A stretch of 64,000 nt of DNA, taken from the NCBI RefSeq assembly GCF_026262505.1, contig NC_067208.1, positions 7,573,962-7,637,961 on the forward strand, given 5' to 3'. The translations under genes were made by a program, and so were the position numbers. Every line of letters begins with the position of its first letter. The first letter of the stretch is position 1. Source of the DNA: Trichomonas vaginalis G3. Taxonomy: Eukaryota > Parabasalia > Trichomonadida > Trichomonadidae. This document shows, one piece after another, positions 57,571-64,000 of the stretch. The notes beneath the pieces are model-generated. The model was not told the DNA's origin and made no database searches. It worked only from the letters and a program-made list of their open reading frames with translations.

Positions 57571-59178
57571 ATGTACGCCGCTCAGAATATAACGCCAACA
57601 GTTTTGGATGCTATGAACGGAAATGTTTCCGAATGGTATAACGAATGCGACAATGCCATTAGAAGGTCAGAAATAGTTCCTGGAACTTACGAATATACAA
57701 CTGCTGTTTCTTATGGAAACGTAGGTGAGTTTGGTGAAGGTTCTTCAACAACAGTAGATATTGCTTGCGACAGGTTTCATATTATTTCTATTGACAACTC
57801 ATTCTTATACGTGGAACAAGACATTGAAATAAAACCTTCTGCCAAGTTGTCTGACAAGAAAGGTTGCAATGGAATTTTCTATGTCGGATACCAATATGCT
57901 CCAGAAGTTTTCATGGGATATAAGATATATTCTAACTCTGACTTAGTTCAAACAGTAACATGGGCAAACTATGAATGGTTCGCTTTGAGAAACTCAGTAC
58001 AACCACAAGCTAGAGAACAAACAGACCAGTATGCAAATATTGAGAAAATAAGAAGACTTGACCCTAACGTTCCAGGAGTTTATGTTAACCTTTCTGGTTC
58101 AGATGGAAATGCTGCCACTAAAGTAAAACTGAAACTTAGAGTTCCTTTGTCATCTTTCCTCATCTTCAGGTTTTTAAGATACTTGCCAAACTGGGCAGGA
58201 AAAATTTCTATTGAACTTACTCCAAGCAAAAATAACTTAGTCATTGCACCAACACAAGACCCATTCACTATTACAGACGTAAAGGGAACAAATCAAACGT
58301 CATTCGCCGAATTTTGCAAAGACAAAGTTGACTTAGACTTTGGTTTCTCAAACTTCAACAATGAAGTAAACTATTATTTCAATGCTGCTGGAACTGCTTG
58401 GGACCCAGTTAAGTTTACATGCGAAAAGTTTGAATGCAAGAGAATAGAAAGCAGACTTGCAGTCTATATGTTGGACCCAGATATTTCAAATGCTTTAGCT
58501 GCCAAATATATTGCAGTTCCACTTATGTTCCCTATACACCAAATATCTGTCAAAGACTTTGCAGGTGAAGTTGGAAACCAAAGTGCTGACCCAGGTGCAA
58601 GAACAGATATTGCTTTAACAACTGCAATGAAACATGCAGATACTATGTTTGTACTGTTCAGACGAACTATAAATGACTATTCTTGTTTCTACAACCCCGG
58701 TATTAAATATCATATAAACATAGATGGCAAATATTATCCAAGAGAAGAATATTCTACAGTTGAGGATATGAGGTCATACAACTTGACATTAGATGCTATG
58801 AACTTTAACAACAACTTCACAACAACCATTAACCCTGAAATGCAAAGTTCTATTATGCCATATGTGAAAGTATGGACTCATACAGGAGGTCAAAAAACTC
58901 AATATACAAATGGAGACCGTTCAAACTTTTGGCTTGGCATTCCATTTGCTGACTCAGAAGACTTTATGGGTGGTATTTCAACTGTTGGTACTGTACAAAT
59001 ACAATATACTGGTGACAGAGACGGTCCAGATGAATTGAAAGCAAAGAAGTTTACAAAACCAATAGCACTTTTCACGGAAGATGCTCTTTTGAAGATTCGT
59101 TCGATGAAACCTGCTGGGGCTCCTCAGATTGGCATAACGACAGCTTCCATCGAGCAGATTTTGGCAGCAGGTCAGTAA
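57571..59178 (+). CDS. major capsid protein candidate (double jelly-roll type), 535 residues
   Basis: Beta-rich protein of the length usual for Polinton/virophage/adenovirus-like major capsid proteins. It starts MYAAQNITPTVLDAMNGN, has long beta segments (FHIISIDNSFLYVEQDIEI; KLKLRVPLSSFLIFRFLRYL with PNWAGKISIELTPS; ESRLAVYMLDPDISNAL; FWLGIPFADSEDFM), and no transmembrane or signal segment. The PLSSFLIFRFLRYLPNW block falls near residues 190-215, where the first jelly roll would end. The assignment rests on size, strand pattern and position between the large structural gene (33 bp upstream) and the other virion-like genes. No sequence search was possible. It appears intact. The N-terminal 140 codons also exist in element copy 1. 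Confidence 0.7.
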   Translation: MYAAQNITPTVLDAMNGNVSEWYNECDNAIRRSEIVPGTYEYTTAVSYGNVGEFGEGSSTTVDIACDRFHIISIDNSFLYVEQDIEIKPSAKLSDKKGCNGIFYVGYQYAPEVFMGYKIYSNSDLVQTVTWANYEWFALRNSVQPQAREQTDQYANIEKIRRLDPNVPGVYVNLSGSDGNAATKVKLKLRVPLSSFLIFRFLRYLPNWAGKISIELTPSKNNLVIAPTQDPFTITDVKGTNQTSFAEFCKDKVDLDFGFSNFNNEVNYYFNAAGTAWDPVKFTCEKFECKRIESRLAVYMLDPDISNALAAKYIAVPLMFPIHQISVKDFAGEVGNQSADPGARTDIALTTAMKHADTMFVLFRRTINDYSCFYNPGIKYHINIDGKYYPREEYSTVEDMRSYNLTLDAMNFNNNFTTTINPEMQSSIMPYVKVWTHTGGQKTQYTNGDRSNFWLGIPFADSEDFMGGISTVGTVQIQYTGDRDGPDELKAKKFTKPIALFTEDALLKIRSMKPAGAPQIGITTASIEQILAAGQ

Positions 59179-59260
59179 GTTGTTCTTGAACTGACTTCTC
59201 TCCGTCAAATATTGACAGTACGCCAGTTTTGACATAATATTGTATTATATAAACTTTCCT

Positions 59261-59494
59261 TTAGTAAATATCTGTAAGTTTTGAAGTTATATTTTTGTCT
59301 GCTTCAAGAACTTTCACCATTTCAGTTATACCAACTTTCTTTGCTTTATGAAAATATTTTGGTTCAGCAAATATTGCTATTCTATAACATTTACCATTGT
59401 TTGTATAAAGAACTATTCTGTCAATGTATTTGTATTGTTTGTGTGTGTAAACTTTGTTTTGCTTCAATTCGAAGAGATACTCGAATACGTCCAT
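59261..59494 (-). CDS. small viral element protein, 77 residues
   Basis: MDVFEYLFELKQNKVYTHKQ then YKYIDRIVLYTNNGKCYRIA and a Lys-rich end. Charged and Tyr/Lys-rich with alternating strands, it is much more protein-like than the hydrophobic frames on the other strand. Function unknown. Its start codon lies only 18 bases from the divergent start at 59513, so the two genes must share one tiny promoter. Confidence 0.6.
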   Translation of the reverse strand: MDVFEYLFELKQNKVYTHKQYKYIDRIVLYTNNGKCYRIAIFAEPKYFHKAKKVGITEMVKVLEADKNITSKLTDIY

Positions 59495-59512
59495 CTTTTT
59501 ATTCTAAGTAAA

Positions 59513-60091
59513 ATGTCATTTCCGAAAAATAGAAGCGTGAGTGTTTCAAAAGGTTTAATGGCGGTGGCAGATGTGAAGTTAAATTCACCAACTCAAACAA
59601 ACAGTCAAAGTGTTGTTGTCAATGTCAAAGACAGAGATGTTGAAGTGGGGAAACCATACGAGGACGAAGATGGTATAGCAATTGTTCCTGTAAAAGAACA
59701 ACCAACATATCCTGAAGTTAGCAGAGACTTAAGTTCTGTTGCAGATATTCGAAATGACCAACAACTTAAAGACAAACTTCAAACTCAGGAGAAGATTTGT
59801 CAAGCTTTAGGTATAATGTTAAACTTGGTCGAACACAACCCTGTAAAAGTGAACTCATATGTCATTGCACCTCATGAAGTTTTGAAAGAACTATTGAAAC
59901 TTTTGACAGAGGCAGACGATATAAACATCAAAGAAATAGAACCCGACATTAGTTGCTGTGGTGTTTCATATAATGTCATTGACAAGATATACGTTATGAA
60001 AGGAGGTGAAACGTTGAACTTAAAGTATAGTTTCCCAGACGTCATAAAAATATTTGACGACCACAACATTTCATTAAAATTTATTTGCTAA
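59513..60091 (+). CDS. viral element protein, 192 residues
   Basis: Start chosen at MSFPKNRSVSVSKGLMAVAD. An upstream in-frame ATG (59348) would run through the oppositely coded 77-residue gene and gives an unlikely hydrophobic leader. The N-terminal 75 residues are polar and Pro/Thr/Val-rich; the rest alternates helix (LKDKLQTQEKICQALGIMLN; HEVLKELLKLLTEADDI) and strand, with an adjacent Cys pair (ISCCGVSY). No family recognised. The next gene follows after 6 bp. It is possibly a minor virion or assembly protein by position. Confidence 0.7.
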   Translation: MSFPKNRSVSVSKGLMAVADVKLNSPTQTNSQSVVVNVKDRDVEVGKPYEDEDGIAIVPVKEQPTYPEVSRDLSSVADIRNDQQLKDKLQTQEKICQALGIMLNLVEHNPVKVNSYVIAPHEVLKELLKLLTEADDINIKEIEPDISCCGVSYNVIDKIYVMKGGETLNLKYSFPDVIKIFDDHNISLKFIC

Positions 60092-60097
60092 GTAAAA

Positions 60098-60328
60098 ATG
60101 TCAAAACTTCTTGAAAGATGTTTGAAGAAAAATAATATAGACTTTATTTCATGTAAAGGACTTTACACACTTTTGAACGATATGAAAGACCCTGTTTTGT
60201 TTGTTCGTGTAGACAAAGGAAAGTTCTATGTCTTTACAAAATATTTGAACTTCTTAGACAGAGAACTTCAAGAAACGCCATGTGAAAGTTTAGATGAAGT
60301 TCTTCTCCACTTTCAGAAAAACTTTTAA
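60098..60328 (+). CDS. small viral element protein, 76 residues
   Basis: MSKLLERCLKKNNIDFISCK, then FVRVDKGKFYVFTKYLNFLD and ESLDEVLLHFQKNF: a compact mixed alpha/beta protein without motifs I can name. It lies 6 bp after the 192-residue gene and 10 bp before the 265-residue gene, in the same direction, so it is probably expressed as part of the same late-type block. Function unknown. Confidence 0.7.
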   Translation: MSKLLERCLKKNNIDFISCKGLYTLLNDMKDPVLFVRVDKGKFYVFTKYLNFLDRELQETPCESLDEVLLHFQKNF

Positions 60329-60338
60329 ATATATATAA

Positions 60339-61136
60339 ATGGCAGAAGATATAATGGTTTATACTATTACGACTAAAAACCCTGAGTCATATAATTCTAT
60401 AACAACAAACTTACAAAGTCCTCAAGGACGGTATTGTAAACTAACTTTAAACACAATGACGACTAAAGCCTGTTTTGCTCTTTTGACACCAGAAGACTTT
60501 ATTGTTGTGAATGGTAAAAAATACTCCTTTGAAGATACTTACTCAGATATACCACCAACAGGTTTTGTTGACTTATTTAATACTTTAAGTACGGGTGTAA
60601 CATGTGCTGCAACTAGAGCAGGTTTCATTATGTTTGGATGTCCGACTGAGTTTACTATAAACGATATGAGCTATAATACAAAACTTATATCTGGTTTTTA
60701 CTACCAACAGTTTCCTATAACAGGAAAAGGTGTCATACAAGGAATGTCTATTCCATTGACATTAAGCACACCAATCTTATATATTGTTTCAAACTTAGGT
60801 TCAAAGTGTTATTCGAATGTCGACAGAAACTATTATGACCAAAAGATACTTATGCGTATAAACAATACTTTCTCTGCTGGTTTGCCTATTGTTCATTCGA
60901 ATGCAGAATTTTCAACCTTAGTGAACTCAAACACTTTGGCAAGTATAACGTTGACATTAGTTGACGCAAACTTTGTTCCTGTAAAACTTTTATGTCCTAT
61001 GTATTTGTCAATGACGGCAGAAAGTTTCGAATTGGAAGATGCAACTGGTGAAAGTATTGTATTACAAGAACAACTTCAACAACAAATAGCTCAAGAACAA
61101 CAAATGCAACAAATGCAACAACAAAGTCAAGAATAA
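60339..61136 (+). CDS. probable minor capsid/penton-like protein, 265 residues
   Basis: A beta-rich protein from MAEDIMVYTITTKNPESYNS to about residue 235 (YCKLTLNTMTTKACFALLTP; PITGKGVIQGMSIPLTLSTP; ASITLTLVDANFVPVKLLCP), then a Gln-rich tail (residues 240-265, LQQQIAQEQQMQQMQQQ). Length, strand content and position beside the capsid candidate fit the single-jelly-roll penton-type protein of Polinton-like viruses, but the identification is positional inference. The Gln tail is unusual for that family. Followed by a T-rich 28-bp gap before the helicase. Confidence 0.5.
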   Translation: MAEDIMVYTITTKNPESYNSITTNLQSPQGRYCKLTLNTMTTKACFALLTPEDFIVVNGKKYSFEDTYSDIPPTGFVDLFNTLSTGVTCAATRAGFIMFGCPTEFTINDMSYNTKLISGFYYQQFPITGKGVIQGMSIPLTLSTPILYIVSNLGSKCYSNVDRNYYDQKILMRINNTFSAGLPIVHSNAEFSTLVNSNTLASITLTLVDANFVPVKLLCPMYLSMTAESFELEDATGESIVLQEQLQQQIAQEQQMQQMQQQSQE

Positions 61137-61164
61137 AAAAAATTTTTTTTTTATTTTTATAAAA

Positions 61165-62400
61165 ATGTACAGAATAGATGTTTCAGATTTTTATGACTTC
61201 CAAGCATTCAGAAATATGTGTCCATTTCGAGACTATAACAAAGCAGTCGAGAATTTGAAACGTTTAGTCATTTATGTCGACTCTGCCCCAGAATGTTATG
61301 TTATGAAAGAATGGGATGTAGTCTTTAACAAACCTAAAGCGACAATAGTGTCTGAACAAGAATGTAGACAGAAACTTAAGAAAATAAAAGTTGTACAAGT
61401 TGGAATGAAGATGTTAGATGCTTGGGATATCTTATTGTCAAAGTTAGAAGATTTTTCAGTTCGAGGTATAAAGTTCTATACACCTTCTCCAAACTTCTAT
61501 TCTATCTTCACTGGATATAAATATGAACAAGTAGAATGGAAAGAAAATATTATAGAAGCTTGGTTAGACCATGTCAAAGAAATTATATGCAATGGAAACG
61601 AAAGAGTCTATGAGTATATCTTATGTTGGTTTGCAAACATCTTACAACATCCAAGTGCTAAAAATGAAACTGCTCTCATTATAATTGGAAAACAAGGAAC
61701 TGGTAAGAATACTTTCTTTACAGATATTTTGTGCAAACTGTTAGAGGGCTATTCGAATCCGAATATGACAAACTTAGAAAACATCTGTGGCAAGTTTAAC
61801 TCCTCAATAGAGAATATGAAACTTATAGTTTGCAATGAACTTCAAAGTATAGATACAACAAAAGTTTTAAACTCAGATGCTTTGAAGAGTCTTATAACAG
61901 ATAAAGTTGGAGTTGTTGAAAGAAAATATAAAGACCAAAGAGTTTGTGAAAATGTTGCAAACTTCATTATGGTTTCAAACAATGCTGTTCCGATGAAGTT
62001 AGAAAGTTCTGACAGAAGATATGTAGTTGTCAGAACGTCAGATTCTCATATGCAAGATACAGAATATTTTGACGCTTTGTCAGAATGTTTGACATCTGAC
62101 TTTTACAACCACTTGTTCTCATATTTTATGACATTAGATATTTCTAAGTTCAATCCAAGACAAATTCCACATACCGAAGAGAGACAAACATTGTTAGAAG
62201 CAAACAAGAGTGTATATGAACTGTTCATAGATGAAACTGACTTTGTGTCATTAGATGAAAGGTCATTGTACGATTCGTATAAACAATATTGTCAAGAATA
62301 TGGTTATATGACAGCGTCTAAACGAACATTCTTGGCAAATGTCAAAAGTCTTTTAGATGTTCAGAATGGTGTATATACAAAGAAAAATTTTTATGAGTAA
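61165..62400 (+). CDS. superfamily 3 helicase, D5-like, 411 residues
   Basis: A replicative hexameric helicase of the viral D5/DUF5906 type, acting at the element's origin. Seen: Walker A GKQGTGKN at residues 175-182, preceded by YILCWFANILQHP (the conserved helix before the P-loop); Walker B-type LIVCNEL at 220-226; sensor/motif C NFIMVSNN at 266-273; arginine finger in SSDRRYVVV at 281-289. C-terminal helical domain to residue 411 (KRTFLANVKSLLD). The N-terminal 170 residues lack a clear primase motif, so this looks like a stand-alone helicase rather than a primase-helicase. Intact frame. SF3 helicases are common in Polinton-like viruses and virophages, whereas classical Polintons rely on protein-primed DNA polymerase B. 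Confidence 0.88.
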   Translation: MYRIDVSDFYDFQAFRNMCPFRDYNKAVENLKRLVIYVDSAPECYVMKEWDVVFNKPKATIVSEQECRQKLKKIKVVQVGMKMLDAWDILLSKLEDFSVRGIKFYTPSPNFYSIFTGYKYEQVEWKENIIEAWLDHVKEIICNGNERVYEYILCWFANILQHPSAKNETALIIIGKQGTGKNTFFTDILCKLLEGYSNPNMTNLENICGKFNSSIENMKLIVCNELQSIDTTKVLNSDALKSLITDKVGVVERKYKDQRVCENVANFIMVSNNAVPMKLESSDRRYVVVRTSDSHMQDTEYFDALSECLTSDFYNHLFSYFMTLDISKFNPRQIPHTEERQTLLEANKSVYELFIDETDFVSLDERSLYDSYKQYCQEYGYMTASKRTFLANVKSLLDVQNGVYTKKNFYE

Positions 62401-62438
62401 ATTTTAAAAAAAATATTTTTTTTTATCCGATAGAAAAG

Positions 62439-62858
62439 ATGACAAAATATATTTCAGTAAACAAGTACATGTCAGGACTTAAAGAAGAACTAGACCCATT
62501 CACATATTTGAATGTTTACTTCTACCATTTTGAAAAGTCTTCATTCAGCAAAGTTTGGAACATCGAACCAGTTAAGTTTGCTATTGTGACTAAAAATGGT
62601 GCGAAATTTGAAGACTTAGACATAGAAGGTTTGTTAGCAGTCAAAGAAAGTTTTGACAGAAGGTTCTCAAACCTTAAAGAAGGCAAAGCATACAAACTTG
62701 TTATACCTTATGAACCAAAGAAAGCAGACGACTATGAATATTATGAGTCTAAGATAGTTGAAGTTCAAGGTAAATTGGGTAAAAAGATTTTAGAGTCTAA
62801 GCCAGTGTTTACTCCTAAAGAGGAAGAGAACATTGACATTGACCCAGAAATGTTCTAA
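62439..62858 (+). CDS. viral element protein, 139 residues, possible single-strand DNA-binding protein
   Basis: Starts MTKYISVNKYMSGLKEELDP. Alternating strands in the first 110 residues (TYLNVYFYHFEK; VKFAIVTKNGAKFEDL; KAYKLVIPYEPKK; SKIVEVQGKLGKKILE) are compatible with an OB-fold. The C-terminus is acidic and ends in a hydrophobic residue (EEENIDIDPEMF), the arrangement found in many SSB proteins. Placed directly after the helicase, with a 39-bp gap, an SSB role is sensible but unproven. It converges on the minus-strand gene that ends 16 bp away. Confidence 0.55.
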   Translation: MTKYISVNKYMSGLKEELDPFTYLNVYFYHFEKSSFSKVWNIEPVKFAIVTKNGAKFEDLDIEGLLAVKESFDRRFSNLKEGKAYKLVIPYEPKKADDYEYYESKIVEVQGKLGKKILESKPVFTPKEEENIDIDPEMF

Positions 62859-62874
62859 AAATAAAAGTTTATTT

Positions 62875-63324
62875 TTACATGTCAAATTTCTTTTTCTCTG
62901 GAACTGGTTCAGATTCTTTCTTCTCTTCTACTTTTTTCTCTTTCTTTTCTCTCTTCTTCTTTTCTGGTGGAGTTATGTCAAATTTCTCCGAACCATATTT
63001 CTGTAAAAGTTCTTTGTCCTTTAATAGCTCATCTATTCTGTTTTCTATTTCATCTTCAAGAACAGCGCATGTGTCTTCTTTGCATTCTAAGAAGTTTTGT
63101 TGGACTTCATCTTTCCAATCGGCGTCATCTCTGTCAACAAGTCTGTCATTGACAAATTTTAAGACTGCTCTTTGTAATGTTTTATGGTTCTTGTCATATT
63201 CCCAGAAACAGAACTTTAGAACAAATTCACCTTTCTTGTTTACACTATGTAAGATTTTATGGTCGACAGATGTTTTGCTGTCAAAAAGCTTGTCTCGAAT
63301 ATAGATAGCGAAATCGCTAGACAT
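62875..63324 (-). CDS. viral element protein, 149 residues, Lys/Glu-rich tail
   Basis: MSSDFAIYIRDKLFDSKTSV, a mixed alpha/beta first half (EFVLKFCFWEYDKNHKTLQ; AVLKFVNDRLVDRDDADW), a helical middle (LEDEIENRIDELLKDKELL), and a C-terminal third of alternating Lys and Glu (PPEKKKREKKEKKVEEKK) ending KKKFDM. The opposite-strand frame is Ser/Phe-rich and is a shadow. Family unknown. It starts 36 bp from the divergent packaging ATPase start. Confidence 0.7.
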   Translation of the reverse strand: MSSDFAIYIRDKLFDSKTSVDHKILHSVNKKGEFVLKFCFWEYDKNHKTLQRAVLKFVNDRLVDRDDADWKDEVQQNFLECKEDTCAVLEDEIENRIDELLKDKELLQKYGSEKFDITPPEKKKREKKEKKVEEKKESEPVPEKKKFDM

Positions 63325-63360
63325 TTTCTAAAAGATAAAAATTTTAATTTTTCTAAAAAT

Positions 63361-64000
63361 ATGTTAGAAAAAAAGTTTGCTGACATTGACAAGAAATTTG
63401 AGAATGTTTTAAACAAGAACAAGAGGAAGTTAGAAAATGCTCAGATAAAGCCTATACATGACAAGTTCTTATTTGCTCAGAATGGTATAACAGGTCTAAT
63501 TGCACCACCTGGGTCGGGTAAGACTTTCACTTATCTTAAAATGGCTGCACAACAACAAGAACTAGATGAGAAGAACCCATTCTATGAGTTAGTTGTTATT
63601 TGTAGTACTTCTGGTCAATTTGACCAAACCGTCAATTCGTTCAAAGATATTATAAAGAAGTCTAAGTTAGTATGTATAAAGGATACTGAGTTGTTAGATT
63701 GGATAAAGAAGTACCAAAGAAGAGTTTTGAAGTATAATGCTATAAATGAGTATATAAATTCTAAGTTTAAAGACCCAAATGAGGAAATGCAGAGAATATT
63801 AGAGAAGAAACACTTCAGAAACAAACAGAAAGAGATAGAATACATTTCGAAGAAATTGCAATCTTACGATTGGAAGACATACCCTCATAGATGTCTTCTT
63901 ATCTTAGATGATTTCGCCTCTCATCCTTTGTTAAAGAACAGAGAACAAGACATGTGTCGAATTCTTAAGAAGCTCAGACACTTTAACATCTCAGTCGTAA
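63361..64000 (+). CDS. genome-packaging ATPase (A32/FtsK-HerA type), 3' end outside window
   Basis: Pumps viral DNA into preformed capsids. The frame is open from ATG 63361 to the window edge (213 codons). Walker A APPGSGKT at residues 48-55, after a basic helical start and FAQNGITGLI; a helix-strand segment FYELVVICSTSGQFDQ; Walker B LLILDDFA at 179-186, followed by MCRILKKLRHFNISVV, the segment leading to the sensor motif. The spacing of about 130 residues between Walker A and B is typical of the A32-like group. Together with the capsid candidate it marks the element as virus-derived. The C-terminus cannot be assessed. Confidence 0.85.
   Translation, partial: MLEKKFADIDKKFENVLNKNKRKLENAQIKPIHDKFLFAQNGITGLIAPPGSGKTFTYLKMAAQQQELDEKNPFYELVVICSTSGQFDQTVNSFKDIIKKSKLVCIKDTELLDWIKKYQRRVLKYNAINEYINSKFKDPNEEMQRILEKKHFRNKQKEIEYISKKLQSYDWKTYPHRCLLILDDFASHPLLKNREQDMCRILKKLRHFNISVV

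Larger units (their letters stand above)
52733..64000 (+). mobile_element. Maverick/Polinton-like virus element, copy 2 (right end outside window)
   Basis: This starts at an A15 tract and the terminal sequence AGGTAGTGGGGCTTCC with a GC-rich hairpin, and continues to the window edge. Genes in order: two minus-strand frames (possibly one gene), the large basic repeat protein, capsid candidate, a minus-strand 77-residue gene, 192- and 76-residue unknowns, a 265-residue structural candidate, SF3 helicase, 139-residue SSB-like protein, minus-strand 149-residue gene, packaging ATPase. Capsid, ATPase and terminal repeats are the hallmark of Polintons and Polinton-like viruses. Gaps between plus-strand genes are small (6-60 bp), as in compact viral genomes. 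Polymerase, integrase and protease are not seen in the 11.3 kb present. Confidence 0.85.

Noticed and set aside
59348-59512. N-terminal extension of the 192-residue protein to ATG 59348
   Set aside because: Would be antisense to the 77-residue gene and gives an aromatic/Cys-rich leader unlike the rest; MSFPKNRS at 59513 is the better start.
62879-63304. Plus-strand 141-residue frame
   Set aside because: Ser/Phe-rich shadow of the charged minus-strand 149-residue gene, which has proper flanking gene context.

Overview
The window looks like nuclear DNA of a trichomonad, most probably Trichomonas vaginalis. This is inferred, not searched. The basis is AT-rich DNA crowded with mobile elements, a mariner transposase remnant, two copies of a Maverick/Polinton-like virus element, ankyrin-repeat genes, a multicopy cysteine-rich surface-type family, and TCA(+1)YWW-like initiators a few bases before the two start codons of a divergent gene pair (53.8-54.1 kb).

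Layout. 1-0.85 kb: mariner transposase remnant (minus). 1.24-1.99 kb: fold-back element. 2.0-2.99 kb: possible decayed transposase. 2.99-7.39 kb: truncated, frameshifted Maverick-like element (minus) with three tandem terminal hairpin repeats and an A/T tract at its outer edge. 7.4-14.4 kb: no gene; a gap and badly degraded copies of repeats found cleanly elsewhere. 14.4-15.26 kb: ankyrin gene with a broken 5' part. 16.2-27.3 kb: a tandemly duplicated block of decayed genes (beta-helix family, an unrecognised gene, a nucleoside-kinase-like gene, an RPA32-like gene), split by a 3.16-kb TTAA-flanked element that carries a regular array of hairpins. 28.8-29.9 kb: another TTAA-flanked element. 31-48.3 kb: composition drifts to C/T-rich and then G/T-rich with no believable genes, plus a noisy inverted copy of the 26.3-27.95 kb segment; I read most of this as unpolished or artefactual sequence. 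48.4-52.7 kb: third large TTAA element, ankyrin remnant, fifth beta-helix copy. 52.73-64.0 kb: the left part of a well preserved virus-like element that runs off the right edge.

The right-hand element encodes a double-jelly-roll-type major capsid candidate, a second likely structural protein, an SF3 (D5-like) helicase, an A32/FtsK-HerA-type packaging ATPase, a possible SSB-like protein, several small unknown proteins, and one very large basic repeat-containing protein. Comparison with the left copy shows that three adjacent open frames (54096-57538) are one gene of about 1,150 codons broken by three one-base shifts. Capsid, packaging motor and replicative helicase together point to an integrated Polinton-like virus. 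No polymerase, integrase or protease is visible, but the element is incomplete here.

The most unusual structure is the hairpin array at 21.97-22.87 kb: eight to ten different stem-loops, several with 21-26 bp near-perfect stems, spaced about 105 bp apart in a transposon with no coding capacity.
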